A DNA stretch of 35,257 nt from Oscillospiraceae bacterium (GTDB lineage Bacteria > Bacillota > Clostridia > UBA1381 > UBA9506): assembly GCA_015068855.1 (NCBI GenBank), contig SVJS01000011.1, forward strand, positions 1-35,257, in the 5' to 3' direction. Below, piece after piece: positions 1 to 7,842 of the stretch. Both the position numbers and the translations under genes were made by a program. Below the pieces are notes generated by a model. That model had not been told where the DNA came from. It saw nothing but the letters and a program-made list of their open reading frames with translations, and did no database searches. Every line of letters begins with the position of its first letter. Position 1 is the stretch's first letter.

Positions 1-5
1 TCTTT

Positions 6-956
6 ATGTGGGTATTTTCAAAAAACATTGTTATTCTCTGTTTTTCACGAGCTGGGAATGTCAACTACAACATTCTGTTAATCGGCTCCCCGGGCTCGGG
101 TAAGTCCATGCTGGCTCAGCGCCTGCCCGGTATTTTACCCACACCCACCCTGGCCGAAGCTTTGGAAATTACGAAAGTACATAGCATCGCGGGGCAGCTT
201 CCCGGCGACACGCCTTTGATGACCACGCGCCCCTTCCGCAGCCCCCATCACACCATTTCTGCGGTGGGTCTCTCCGGCGGCGGGCAAATTCCGCGCCCCG
301 GCGAGGTCAGCCTGTCTCATAACGGCGTTTTGTTTTTAGATGAGTTGCCTGAGTTTAACAAAAATGCGCTGGAGGTTTTGCGTCAGCCGTTAGAAGACGG
401 CGTTGTGACCATTTCCCGTGCCAATGCCAGCCTGACCTACCCCTGTCGCACCATGCTGATTGCCGCCATGAACCCCTGTAAATGCGGCTATCACGGCGAC
501 CCGGTCCGTCCCTGCACCTGCACGGAGGCCTCCATTCATCAATATCTTTCCAAAATCAGCGGTCCGCTGCTCGACCGTATTGACCTGCATGTTGAAGTGC
601 CCGCCGTTCCCTATGGCGAGCTGACGGAAAAGACCCGCGGCGAGTCTTCTGCCACCATCCGCGCACGGGTGAACGAAGCCCGCGCCCGCCAGGCAGAGCG
701 TTTCCGTGACTATCCGGGTGTTTTCTGCAATGCCCAGATGAACGCGCCCATGACAGAGGAGTTTTGTGCCCTGGGCGAGGCCGAGAGCCAGCTCATGGAA
801 GCGGTTTTCACAAAATTGGGTCTGTCCGCCCGTGCGCATAACCGCATTTTGAAGGTGGCACGAACCATTGCAGACCTGGCCGGTAAAAAGGATATCGAGA
901 CCGAGCATCTGGCGGAAGCAATTTCGTATCGGAGCTTAGACAGAAAGTATTGGTAA
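6..956 (+). CDS. YifB/ComM-family Mg-chelatase-like AAA+ ATPase, N-terminus missing
   Basis: The protein carries the ATPase core and C-terminal domain of the YifB/ComM family. Visible are Walker A GSPGSGKS near residue 28, the RPFRSPHHT segment, Walker [10 protein letters not shown], the Cys-containing loop [11 protein letters not shown], the [12 protein letters not shown] sensor region and a C-terminal Mg_chelatase_C-like helical end. Family members are usually about 500 residues, with an N-terminal Lon-protease-like domain of about 200 residues before Walker A; only about 27 residues precede it here. Homology starts around base 50, and the first residues resemble nothing expected there. The frame is open to base 3, so the gene may continue left of the window, but the sequence just before Walker A argues for truncation, a frameshift or an assembly junction. 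ComM-type proteins act as helicases in natural transformation in some bacteria; the role here is inferred. Confidence 0.85.
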   Translation: MWVFSKNIVILCFSRAGNVNYNILLIGSPGSGKSMLAQRLPGILPTPTLAEALEITKVHSIAGQLPGDTPLMTTRPFRSPHHTISAVGLSGGGQIPRPGEVSLSHNGVLFLDELPEFNKNALEVLRQPLEDGVVTISRANASLTYPCRTMLIAAMNPCKCGYHGDPVRPCTCTEASIHQYLSKISGPLLDRIDLHVEVPAVPYGELTEKTRGESSATIRARVNEARARQAERFRDYPGVFCNAQMNAPMTEEFCALGEAESQLMEAVFTKLGLSARAHNRILKVARTIADLAGKKDIETEHLAEAISYRSLDRKYW

Positions 957-977
957 GCCTCAAACCCTTGTCGTTAC

Positions 978-1006
978 GGGGTTTTCGATAATTTTTTGAA
1001 AACCCC
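978..1006 (+). terminator. possible hairpin after the yifB-like gene
   Basis: GGGGTTTTC and GAAAACCCC form a 9-bp stem with an 11-nt T-rich loop, 21 bases after the stop codon. A good 3' U-tract is lacking, because the stem runs straight into the -35 box of the tRNA promoter. It may be a weak terminator. Confidence 0.3.
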
Positions 1007-1035
1007 TTGACAAAAATTCTCATTCATGCTACAAT
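1007..1035 (+). promoter_or_regulatory. sigma-A promoter of tRNA-Leu
   Basis: TTGACA at 1007-1012, a 17-bp spacer and TACAAT at 1030-1035. It lies 27 bases before the mature tRNA 5' end, as expected for a stable-RNA promoter. Confidence 0.85.
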
Positions 1036-1062
1036 ATAACGGTCATCTTGAATATTGCATTT

Positions 1063-1149
1063 GCCGCTGTGGTGGAATTGGCAGACACCCGGGACTTAAA
1101 ATCCCGTGAGAGCAATCTCGTACCGGTTCAAGTCCGGTCAGCGGCACCA
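1063..1149 (+). tRNA. tRNA-Leu (anticodon UAA), CCA encoded
   Basis: The acceptor stem GCCGCTG pairs with CAGCGGC, followed by discriminator A and an encoded CCA at 1147-1149. The anticodon stem CGGGA/TCCCG encloses loop CTTAAAA, giving anticodon UAA (reads UUA/UUG). A long variable arm (TGAGAGCAATCTCGT) marks a class II tRNA, and the T-arm CCGGTTCAAGTCCGG is intact. It is a single gene with its own promoter and terminator. Confidence 0.97.
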
Positions 1150-1150
1150 G

Positions 1151-1189
1151 AAAAGACCGCCTATTTCGTATAGAAATTGGCGGTCTTTT
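1151..1189 (+). terminator. intrinsic terminator of tRNA-Leu
   Basis: AAAAGACCGCC pairs with GGCGGTCTTTT across a 17-nt loop. The stem starts two bases after the CCA end and closes in a short T run. Confidence 0.8.
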
Positions 1190-1194
1190 CAGCT

Positions 1195-1358
1195 AAATCC
1201 GTCTTTACAGACGGAATAAATCTGCTTCGCAGATGAAATCACTTCGTGATGAAATCGCATTCGGCGAATAAACGACGGATTTAATTTCATCCGAGCATAG
1301 CGAGGATTTCATCCAAACTTGTTTGGATTTCATCGTGAGTGAAACGAGCGATTTCATT
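1195..1358. repeat. array of short palindromes joined by GATGAAATC/GATTTCATC linkers
   Basis: At least five short stem-loops are packed in about 160 bp: TCCGTC/GACGGA (1198-1215), ATCTGC-TTC-GCAGAT (1220-1234), ATCAC-TTC-GTGAT (1238-1250), ATTC-GGC-GAAT (1259-1269) and ATCCAAAC-TT-GTTTGGAT (1311-1328). Imperfect ones lie at 1289-1307 and 1332-1352. Linkers in the left half read GATGAAATC (1232, 1248) and in the right half the reverse complement GATTTCATC (1305, 1326; variant at 1350), so the whole array can also fold back on itself. AAATCCGTC (1195) is mirrored by GACGGATTT (1274). It lies upstream of the promoter of the next gene, so that promoter does not transcribe it. Each hairpin has a different stem, so this is not a CRISPR array. 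Confidence 0.85.
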
Positions 1359-1359
1359 A

Positions 1360-1387
1360 TTGAAATATTTATAGTTTATGATATAAT
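1360..1387 (+). promoter_or_regulatory. promoter of the four-helix-bundle gene
   Basis: TTGAAA at 1360-1365, a 16-bp spacer and a perfect TATAAT at 1382-1387. Transcription would start near 1394, leaving only about 12 nt of leader containing the GAGG ribosome site. Confidence 0.65.
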
Positions 1388-1405
1388 ACCCTTGAGGTGT
1401 TGTTT

Positions 1406-1750
1406 ATGAAAGAAAACAAATTAGCAGGCTTATCCATGGACTTTGCCGTTGACATCTTAAAAGTGTGCGATGATATTAAAGGTCACTATTCTATTGTTAA
1501 TCAACTGGAAAGAAGCGCTACAAGTATAGGAGCAAATATCAGGGAAGCAAAATACGCACATAGTAAAGCCGACTTTATATCAAAACTTCAAATATCATTG
1601 AAAGAGTGCTATGAAACAGAATATTGGCTTGAGCTTATGCAAAGAGCTGAAATTCTTTCCGATGTTTCGAAAATTATGCACAACTGCGGTGTCATCCGCA
1701 AATTGCTCATCTCCTCCATTAACACCGCAAAACAAAATATTGACAAATAA
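1406..1750 (+). CDS. four-helix-bundle protein, S23/bAvd-like (23S rRNA intervening-sequence protein family)
   Basis: This is a 114-residue, all-helical protein matching the S23-like four-helix-bundle family (TIGR02436 type). The hallmark segment QLERSATSIGANIREA is followed by the ISLKECYETEYWLELM helix. The ATG at 1406 is chosen because GAGG sits 8 bases upstream; an in-frame GTG at 1397 overlaps that site. Relatives are encoded in intervening sequences of 23S rRNA genes, or as Avd accessory proteins of diversity-generating retroelements that bind reverse transcriptase and RNA. No rRNA or reverse transcriptase is present here, so this is a stand-alone member of unknown function. Its base composition is more AT-rich than the yifB-like and uxu genes around it, and together with the palindromes it looks like a small insertion between tRNA-Leu and uxuB. 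Confidence 0.9.
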   Translation: MKENKLAGLSMDFAVDILKVCDDIKGHYSIVNQLERSATSIGANIREAKYAHSKADFISKLQISLKECYETEYWLELMQRAEILSDVSKIMHNCGVIRKLLISSINTAKQNIDK

Positions 1751-1753
1751 ATT

Positions 1754-1787
1754 AAGCTGCCACAATCGTGGCAGCTTTTCTTTTTTA
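1754..1787 (+). terminator. intrinsic terminator after the four-helix-bundle gene
   Basis: AAGCTGCCAC-AATC-GTGGCAGCTT is followed by TTCTTTTTT. The hairpin may also stop uxuAB transcripts arriving on the other strand, although the minus-side U-tract (TTAATTTATTT) is weaker. Confidence 0.9.
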
Positions 1788-1794
1788 CACTTTC

Positions 1795-2643
1795 TCAAAC
1801 CCCTGAATAAGCGGAAAAACCGCCGTCAATGGGAATGACTGTGCCCGTCACAAACGATGATGCCCCGGGGGACAACAACCAAAGCAGCGTGCCCACCAGC
1901 TCCTCCGGCTCTCCGAAGCGCCCCATGGGCGTTTGTGACAGAATTTTTTGGGTGCGGCTTGTGGGGCGCCCCGCCTCATCAAAGAGCAGCTTTTTGTTTT
2001 GCTCCGTGACAAAAAAGCCCGGTGCTAAGGCGTTCACGCGAATGCCCGCCTTGGCAAAATGGACCGCCAGCCAGGCCGTGAAGTTCGAGATGGCGGCTTT
2101 TGCAGCGCTATATGCCGGAATTTTTGTCAGCGGCGAAAAGGCGTTCATGGAGGAGATGTTTAAGATAGAAGCGCCGCGTTTTCCTGCCATATCCTTGGCA
2201 AACACCTGCGTAGGTAACAACGTTCCTAAAAAATTCAAATCAAAAACAAAGGAAACGCCGTCGGGGTCTAAATCGAAAAAGGAAATAATGTCCTTGTTCT
2301 TTTCGTCCCCGGGATTATAAAATTCCAGCGTGGTGGAGCCTTTGGGGCTGTTGCCGCCGGCACCGTTGATCAGAATATCGCAGGTGCCAAAATGCTCTAA
2401 AACCGCTTCTCGCGCCTTTTCCAGGCTCTCTTTTTCTAAAACGTTAGCAGAAAGCGCTAAGGCCTTGCCACCTTTATCCCTGATTTTGGCAGCAACCTGC
2501 TCCGCCTTGTCCTTTTGCAAATCCAATATGACGGTTTTGGCGCCGCAGCTTGCCACCGCATGGGCAAACTGACCGCAAAGCACGCCACCGCCGCCCGTAA
2601 TCACCACAACCTTATCCGATAAATTAATGGAAAATGGCAGCAT
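1795..2643 (-). CDS. uxuB: D-mannonate oxidoreductase (fructuronate reductase), SDR type
   Basis: This is a 282-residue short-chain dehydrogenase/reductase. The N-terminal Rossmann motif is TGGGGVLCG, with an NGAG variant of the NNAG motif. The catalytic Ser lies in ILNISSMNAF and the active-site YSAAK follows; GTVIPIDGGFSAY is the usual SDR C-terminus. The assignment to D-mannonate/D-fructuronate interconversion rests on SDR subfamily resemblance and on the mannonate dehydratase gene directly upstream. The start at 2643 follows the GGGGAGG site that overlaps the end of uxuA; a longer reading would extend back into uxuA. Four bases separate the uxuA stop from this ATG, so translation is probably coupled. 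It would act in the cytoplasm in glucuronate/galacturonate catabolism toward 2-keto-3-deoxygluconate. Confidence 0.85.
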   Translation of the reverse strand: MLPFSINLSDKVVVITGGGGVLCGQFAHAVASCGAKTVILDLQKDKAEQVAAKIRDKGGKALALSANVLEKESLEKAREAVLEHFGTCDILINGAGGNSPKGSTTLEFYNPGDEKNKDIISFFDLDPDGVSFVFDLNFLGTLLPTQVFAKDMAGKRGASILNISSMNAFSPLTKIPAYSAAKAAISNFTAWLAVHFAKAGIRVNALAPGFFVTEQNKKLLFDEAGRPTSRTQKILSQTPMGRFGEPEELVGTLLWLLSPGASSFVTGTVIPIDGGFSAYSGV

Positions 2644-2647
2644 GGTT

Positions 2648-3709
2648 TCATTCCTCCCCTTTTTCTTTTTGTTGTAATCCACTGCGGGAAAAGCCCTCCC
2701 AGAGTCCGCAGAGATAGCTTGCGCCCAGCGCTCTGTCATAAAGCCCATAGCCGGGGCGCCCCGCTTCATCCCAAATCATGCGCCCATGGTCGGGACGGAT
2801 AAAGCCCGTAAAGCCGGCTTCATAATAGGCTTTCATAACCCCCGCGATATCCAGCGAGCCGCAGGCTGTCGGATGCGCCACCTCGCAAAAGCTTTGCTCG
2901 CCCAGCAGCTTCACGTTGCGGATGTGCGCAAAATGGATGCGATGCGCAAACCGGCGCACCAGTCCCACCGTGTCGTTGCCCGCATCGGCTCCCAAAGAGC
3001 CGCAACAAAGGGTCAGGCCGTTACGGGGGCTGTCATATAAGGCCAGAAGCCTTTCGATGCTCGCTTCATCCTTAATGATGCGCGGCAGGCCGAACACGCT
3101 CCATGGCGGGTCGTCCGGATGGATGGCCATGTTGATATTCGCTCTTTCGGCGGTAGGGATAATCTTGTTTAGAAAATAGGCTAAGTTACCCCACAAATCT
3201 TCTTCTGTCAGATTGCGATACTCTTCTACAAGCGCTTGCAGTTCCTCTTTTTTGTAGCTTGCATCCCAACCCGGCAGGCTGAGGTCTCCTCCCGGCTTCA
3301 TCTTGTCCACCGCCTCTTTTTCATAAATCAGCGTGGTGGAGCCATCGGGCAGAGGATGCGCAAGCCCTGAGCGCGTCCAGTCAAAAACGGGCATGAAGTT
3401 ATAGCACACGCAGGGGATGGAACATGCGCCTAAATTTTCTAAGGTTTTCTGATAATTTTCAATGTATCGGTCGCGCTCCCTGCCGCCCTTTTTGATTTCC
3501 TCGTGGACGGGAACGCTCTCAATCACGGAAAGATTAAGACCTGCTTGCTGCACCCTCTCTAACAGTCTTTCAATTTTTTCCCGGGGCCAAACCTCGCCCA
3601 CGGGAACATCATAAATTGCGGAGACAATGCCCGTAACGCCCGGAATCTGGCGGATATATGACAGGCTGACGGGGTCATCCTCCCCGTACCAGCGAAAGGT
3701 CATTTGCAT
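2648..3709 (-). CDS. uxuA: D-mannonate dehydratase
   Basis: This is a 353-residue TIM-barrel enzyme that dehydrates D-mannonate to 2-keto-3-deoxy-D-gluconate. Family signatures are [11 protein letters not shown] at the N-terminus, [21 protein letters not shown] (metal-ligand His region), [11 protein letters not shown] (Cys region), IHFAHIRNV (His region) and [11 protein letters not shown] near the C-terminus. The length is normal for the shorter Firmicute UxuA form. The ATG at 3709 has AGGAGGG about 8 bases upstream. It is the first gene of a two-gene operon with uxuB. No convincing sigma-A promoter or operator was identified in the roughly 130 bases upstream, so its regulation is not visible. 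No transporter, isomerase (uxaC) or KDG kinase gene is nearby. Confidence 0.95.
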   Translation of the reverse strand: MQMTFRWYGEDDPVSLSYIRQIPGVTGIVSAIYDVPVGEVWPREKIERLLERVQQAGLNLSVIESVPVHEEIKKGGRERDRYIENYQKTLENLGACSIPCVCYNFMPVFDWTRSGLAHPLPDGSTTLIYEKEAVDKMKPGGDLSLPGWDASYKKEELQALVEEYRNLTEEDLWGNLAYFLNKIIPTAERANINMAIHPDDPPWSVFGLPRIIKDEASIERLLALYDSPRNGLTLCCGSLGADAGNDTVGLVRRFAHRIHFAHIRNVKLLGEQSFCEVAHPTACGSLDIAGVMKAYYEAGFTGFIRPDHGRMIWDEAGRPGYGLYDRALGASYLCGLWEGFSRSGLQQKEKGEE

Positions 3710-3842
3710 GATTTTCCCTCCTTTTTTTGTCTATTCTTCCCCGCATCAGGAAAAATCATGCACACTTTTTAAGTCCTGTGGCTTTGTTTTGGCAGTCATA
3801 ATAAAAAGCTGTGCTTTTCTTTTTTTGTTCCGTAAACTTTAT

Positions 3843-3871
3843 TTGCATTTTATCTGTAATAATGATACAAT
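3843..3871 (+). promoter_or_regulatory. dnaE promoter
   Basis: TTGCAT at 3843-3848, a 17-bp spacer and TACAAT at 3866-3871. A 12-bp perfect palindrome, TTTGCATGCAAA, lies at 3895-3906 just downstream and could be an operator or chance. Confidence 0.7.
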
Positions 3872-3937
3872 AGTCTTATACGCAAAAGTACTATTTTGCA
3901 TGCAAACGGAGTGCCGACAGGCAGAAGGAGGAGCGTC

Positions 3938-6900
3938 ATGAGTTTTGCCCATTTACATGTTCATACCGAATATAGCTTTTTAGACGGGCTTTGCCGCCTG
4001 GACGCTCTGATTGACCGTGCCAAGGAGCTGGGCATGACCGCCCTTGCCATGACGGACCACGGTGCCATGTACGGCGCAGTTGAGTTTTACAAAAAAGCAA
4101 AGGCCGCCGGCATTCATCCCGTGATTGGCTGCGAGGTTTACACCGCCGCACGAGGCATGGCCGACCGGAATTATGATAACGGCAACCGAACGGGGCATCT
4201 GGTTTTGCTCGCGGAGAACATGACCGGCTATCAAAATCTGGTGCGTTTGGTTTCTGCCGGTTTTACGGAGGGCTTTTATTATAAGCCCCGCGTGGATAAG
4301 GCGCTGCTTTCGCAACACGCCGAGGGCTTGATTGCCCTGTCCGCCTGCCTTGCCGGGGATATCCCGCAAGCGCTCTTAAGCGGCAATGAAAAAGAGGCAA
4401 GACAGCACATTGAAGACTATCTTGCCATTTTCGGCAAAGACAATTTCTTTTTGGAGCTTCAGGACCACGGCATCAGCGAGCAAAAGGCAGTAAACGCCAG
4501 GCTCATCAGCCTGGCAAATGAATATGGTCTGGGTCTTGTTGCCACCAACGATGTTCACTATATCACGCAGGAGGATGCCCGTCATCAGGATGTTCTCCTT
4601 TGCATCCAGACAAACCGCAAGGTAGGCGATGCTGACCGCATGCGCTTTGAAACTGATGCGTTTTACCTAAAAAGCGAAGCGGAAATGCAGGCTTTGTTTG
4701 GCGCTGTGCCCGAAAGCCTTTCTAACACCCAAAAAATTGCCGAGCGCTGTCAGGTGGATTTCACCTTTGGCAAGCTCCGCCTGCCCAAATATGAGGTGCC
4801 CGGCGGACAGGATTCTGTTTCCTACCTGACCGAGCTGTGCGAGGCGGGCCGTGTGCGTCGCTATGGCGACCTGCCTGCCGCCAAAGAGCGCTTAGACTAT
4901 GAGCTGGGCGTCATTCAGCACATGGGCTATGTGGATTATTTCCTCATTGTCTGGGATTTTATCAAGTATGCACGGGATAACGGCATCCCCGTTGGTCCCG
5001 GTCGTGGCAGTGCCGCCGGCAGTATTGTGGCCTACTGTCTGGGGATTACCAACATTGACCCGCTGCGCTATAACCTCTTGTTTGAGCGCTTTTTGAACCC
5101 TGAACGTGTCAGCATGCCTGATATTGACGTTGACATCTGCAACGAGGGCCGTGGCCGCGTGATTGATTACGTTGTCTCCAAATACGGTCGCGAGCGCGTT
5201 TCTCAGATTATCACGTTTAATGCCATGAAAGCCCGTGCCGCCATCCGTGATGTTGGCCGTGTGCTGGATATTGGCTATGCCGAAACCGATGCTGTTGCCA
5301 AAATGATTCCCAATGAGCTGGGAATGACTCTGGAAAAAGCGCTTTCTGTGAATCCGGAGTTAAAAAAGCAATATGACGAAAACCCCTCTGTCCATGAGCT
5401 TTATGATGAAGCCATGGCCTTAGAAGGGCTTGTTCGTAACGCAGGCACCCATGCCGCCGGTGTGGTGATCTCCGGCGAGCCCCTGCGGGACCACATCCCC
5501 CTGCAAACCAATGACGACGTGATTACCACCCAGTTCCCCATGGGAAATGTGGAAGAGCTGGGCTTTTTGAAGATGGACTTTTTGGGTCTTCGTAACCTTT
5601 CCATTATTGACGAAGCCCTGTCCATCATTGAGGCTTCGGGCGGCGAAAAGCCCGATATGAACACCGTTCCCGTGGATTGTCCGGAGGTTTATGCCATGCT
5701 CTCGCGCGGGGAAACGGAAGGTGTTTTCCAGCTTGAATCGGCGGGCATGAAGCAGGTGATTCGCGAGCTTGAACCCCGCAGCATCGAGGATATCATTGCG
5801 GTTATCTCCCTCTATCGTCCGGGCCCCATGGACCAGATTCCCCGCTATATCGAAAACAAGCGGAACCCCGGAAAGGTTAAATACTTACATCCTATTTTGG
5901 AAAATATTTTAGATGTTACTTATGGCTGCATGGTCTATCAGGAGCAGGTTATGCAGATTGTGCGCGAAATGGCGGGCTATTCTTTGGGTCGTGCCGACCT
6001 TGTGCGCCGTGCCATGAGTAAGAAAAAGGCCGCCGTTATGGCCGAGGAACGGAAAAACTTTATCCACGGCATCGTGGATGAGGACGGCACGGTTTTGGTC
6101 GATGGTGCCATCCGCCGCGGTGTGCCTGAAAAAGTGGCTGACAGCATTTTTGACGAAATGATGGATTTTGCTCAGTATGCCTTTAACAAATCCCATGCCG
6201 CCGCTTATGCCGCCATTACCTATCAGACCGCCTACCTAAAATGTTTCTATCCCGCTGAATATATGGCCGCCCTGCTCTCTTCGGTTTTGGATTCTCCGGA
6301 AAAGGTAGCAAAATATTCTGCTGAATGTAAGCGGATGGGCATTAAAATTCTGCCCCCCAACATTAACAAAAGCCGCAGCGGCTTCACTGTTTCAGACGGC
6401 GACATCCGCTTTGGGCTGGCCGTGATTAAAAACGTGGGCACCGGCGTGATTGATGCCGTTGTGGCCGAGCGTGAAAAACGCGGAGAGTTCACGGATTATA
6501 ATGACTTTGTCAAGCGCACCGCGGGGCTTTCCATCACTAAGCGCGTGCATGAATTTTTGATTAAGGCGGGCGCCTTTGATGCGCTGGGCGAAACCCGTGC
6601 AGGGCTTTTAACGGACTATGAAAGCCGCCTGGATGCCGCCATAGCGGACCGCAAGAAAAATCTTGACGGGCAGGTTTCGTTCTTTGGTGCGGCAGACCCC
6701 ATAGAGGCCGAAGCCCCTGCCACTTCTTCCGTGCCTGAATTTCCCGCCAAGCGACTTTTGGCGCTGGAAAAGGAAAGCGTCGGCTTTTATTTAACGGGGC
6801 ATCCCTTAGATTCTTACGCTGCCGAGGTGGCCGCCGCCTCCGACTGCTCCTTAATGGAGCTTATGGAAACAGGCGAGGGCGAAAGCCGCTTTGCTGACGG

Positions 6901-7447
6901 GACCAACCTGACCCTGTGCGGCATTGTGACCTATGTCCGTGAGAAAATCACAAAAAGCAACCAGATGATGGCCTTTGTGACCATTGAGGATATGACGGGC
7001 TCCATTGAATGTTTGGTGTTCCCCAAAATCTATGCTCAGTTAAAGCCGTGCCTCTATGAAGACAACGCCATCGCCGTCTATGGCCGCCTCAGCATGAAAG
7101 AGGAAGAAGAGCCGAAGCTGATTGTAAATGATGCGGAATTTTTGACAGACGCTGCCAAAAAGGAAGCGCCCAAAAAGGAGAGCGCACCTGCAAGGCAGGA
7201 GACCGCAAGAGGAAACCATGCGCCCACGCAAAAGCTTTACCTAAAATTCTGTTTGGGTAAAGACTTTCTGTTGGACCGCATTAAGCCTCTGCTCGCAGAG
7301 CATAGCGGCGCCGTTCCCGTTTGTATTCACATTGAGGAAACCAAAACCACCGTTATGGCACCTCAAGCCCTTTGGGTGACGCCTGACGAGACCCTTTTGG
7401 GCACGCTCACAGAGCTTTTGGGACAGGAAAATGTTGTGCTGAAATAA
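3938..7447 (+). CDS. dnaE: DNA polymerase III subunit alpha, DnaE type
   Basis: This is a 1169-residue C-family replicative polymerase. The N-terminal PHP domain begins HLHVHTEYS (residues 5-13). The palm motif PGRGSAAGSIVAYC precedes the catalytic aspartates in PDIDVD (D395, D397), with the third Asp in KMDFLGLRN (D547). A helix-hairpin-helix region and an OB-fold (LTLCGIVTYVREK...MAFVTIEDMTG) lie at the C-terminus, and no 3'-5' exonuclease insert is seen, separating it from PolC. The start is set by AGAAGGAGGA immediately before ATG 3938; an upstream in-frame start at 3896 has no ribosome site. After PDIDVD the sequence reads ICNEGRG, where many family members have F-C-x-E-R-R. It stands alone with its own promoter and terminator. 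Confidence 0.97.
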   Translation: MSFAHLHVHTEYSFLDGLCRLDALIDRAKELGMTALAMTDHGAMYGAVEFYKKAKAAGIHPVIGCEVYTAARGMADRNYDNGNRTGHLVLLAENMTGYQNLVRLVSAGFTEGFYYKPRVDKALLSQHAEGLIALSACLAGDIPQALLSGNEKEARQHIEDYLAIFGKDNFFLELQDHGISEQKAVNARLISLANEYGLGLVATNDVHYITQEDARHQDVLLCIQTNRKVGDADRMRFETDAFYLKSEAEMQALFGAVPESLSNTQKIAERCQVDFTFGKLRLPKYEVPGGQDSVSYLTELCEAGRVRRYGDLPAAKERLDYELGVIQHMGYVDYFLIVWDFIKYARDNGIPVGPGRGSAAGSIVAYCLGITNIDPLRYNLLFERFLNPERVSMPDIDVDICNEGRGRVIDYVVSKYGRERVSQIITFNAMKARAAIRDVGRVLDIGYAETDAVAKMIPNELGMTLEKALSVNPELKKQYDENPSVHELYDEAMALEGLVRNAGTHAAGVVISGEPLRDHIPLQTNDDVITTQFPMGNVEELGFLKMDFLGLRNLSIIDEALSIIEASGGEKPDMNTVPVDCPEVYAMLSRGETEGVFQLESAGMKQVIRELEPRSIEDIIAVISLYRPGPMDQIPRYIENKRNPGKVKYLHPILENILDVTYGCMVYQEQVMQIVREMAGYSLGRADLVRRAMSKKKAAVMAEERKNFIHGIVDEDGTVLVDGAIRRGVPEKVADSIFDEMMDFAQYAFNKSHAAAYAAITYQTAYLKCFYPAEYMAALLSSVLDSPEKVAKYSAECKRMGIKILPPNINKSRSGFTVSDGDIRFGLAVIKNVGTGVIDAVVAEREKRGEFTDYNDFVKRTAGLSITKRVHEFLIKAGAFDALGETRAGLLTDYESRLDAAIADRKKNLDGQVSFFGAADPIEAEAPATSSVPEFPAKRLLALEKESVGFYLTGHPLDSYAAEVAAASDCSLMELMETGEGESRFADGTNLTLCGIVTYVREKITKSNQMMAFVTIEDMTGSIECLVFPKIYAQLKPCLYEDNAIAVYGRLSMKEEEEPKLIVNDAEFLTDAAKKEAPKKESAPARQETARGNHAPTQKLYLKFCLGKDFLLDRIKPLLAEHSGAVPVCIHIEETKTTVMAPQALWVTPDETLLGTLTELLGQENVVLK

Positions 7448-7453
7448 AAACAA

Positions 7454-7486
7454 AAACCACCCGCCTTGCGGGTGGTTTCTTTTTTG
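7454..7486 (+). terminator. dnaE terminator
   Basis: AAACCACCCGC-CTT-GCGGGTGGTTT followed by CTTTTTTG, starting seven bases after the dnaE stop codon. Confidence 0.95.
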
Positions 7487-7494
7487 CTTTTTTC

Positions 7495-7830
7495 GGTGTG
7501 CAAATCTCGCTAAGACAAACCATGCACATTATCTTGTGATTGCTTTGCCTTGTGTGGTGTGCGCATTTTGCCGTCTTTTGAGGGGCTGGGCGAAAAATAG
7601 CGCAGATTGGACAAACTGAGCAAAAATAAGGCGCAGCCTTGTTTTTGGTTACCCGACGGCGTACTTGTGTACGCCAAGAGGCGAAGTTTGTTCAAAACAC
7701 AAGGCATCAAAAAAAGAAATTCGCCAAATGACGAATTTCTTCCTTGTTTTTTCAGTATGCAAACCTCACTAAGACAATTCCTGCACTTTCTCTTGTGAAT
7801 TTTTTGCCTTGTGTGGTGTGCGCATTTTTT
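7495..7830 (-). repeat. compound intergenic repeat, copy A (about 160-bp core flanked by two ~76-bp direct repeats)
   Basis: This fills the dnaE-degV gap. Two direct repeats (7495-7570 and 7753-7829), both ending GCCTTGTGTGGTGTGCGCATTTT, flank a core at 7583-7745. The core recurs almost base for base in reverse complement at 26559-26723, next to a diverged copy of the flank. In the element's sense (minus here) it holds the fold-back pair GCCTTGTGT/ACACAAGGC (7806-7814 with 7697-7705), a terminator hairpin (7709-7741), GGCGTAC/GTACGCC (7658-7675, loop TTGT) and AAGGC/GCCTT. A 39-residue reading frame conserved between the copies overlaps these palindromes and lacks a ribosome site, so it is not called as a gene. 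Confidence 0.85.
7709..7741 (-). terminator. degV terminator supplied by the repeat
   Basis: On the minus strand AAGAAATTCG pairs with CGAATTTCTT around an 8-nt loop and is followed by a run of seven Ts. It lies about 100 bases beyond the degV stop, inside repeat copy A. The stem is identical in copy B. Confidence 0.8.
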
Positions 7831-7842
7831 GGCAGCCCGTCG

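Noticed and set aside
1195-1358. Possible CRISPR array
   Set aside because: The repeated units are short palindromes with different stems and 6-9-bp linkers, not identical direct repeats separated by unique spacers, and there are no cas genes.
957-1800. Integrated element using tRNA-Leu as an attachment site
   Set aside because: No integrase and no duplicated 3' end of the tRNA were found within the window; only the palindrome array and a small gene follow it.
1829-2320. 163-residue reading frame on the plus strand
   Set aside because: It is antisense to uxuB, has no ribosome site and encodes a low-complexity basic peptide.
3780-3842. AAAAGC/GCTTTT mini-hairpin with a T run in the uxuA-dnaE gap
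   Set aside because: The stem is only 6 weak base pairs and no plus-strand transcript would need to end there.
7510-7710. 66-residue reading frame on the minus strand, with a similar one at 26599-26790
   Set aside because: It coincides with the palindromes of the dispersed repeat, lacks a Shine-Dalgarno and is better explained as conserved structured DNA/RNA.
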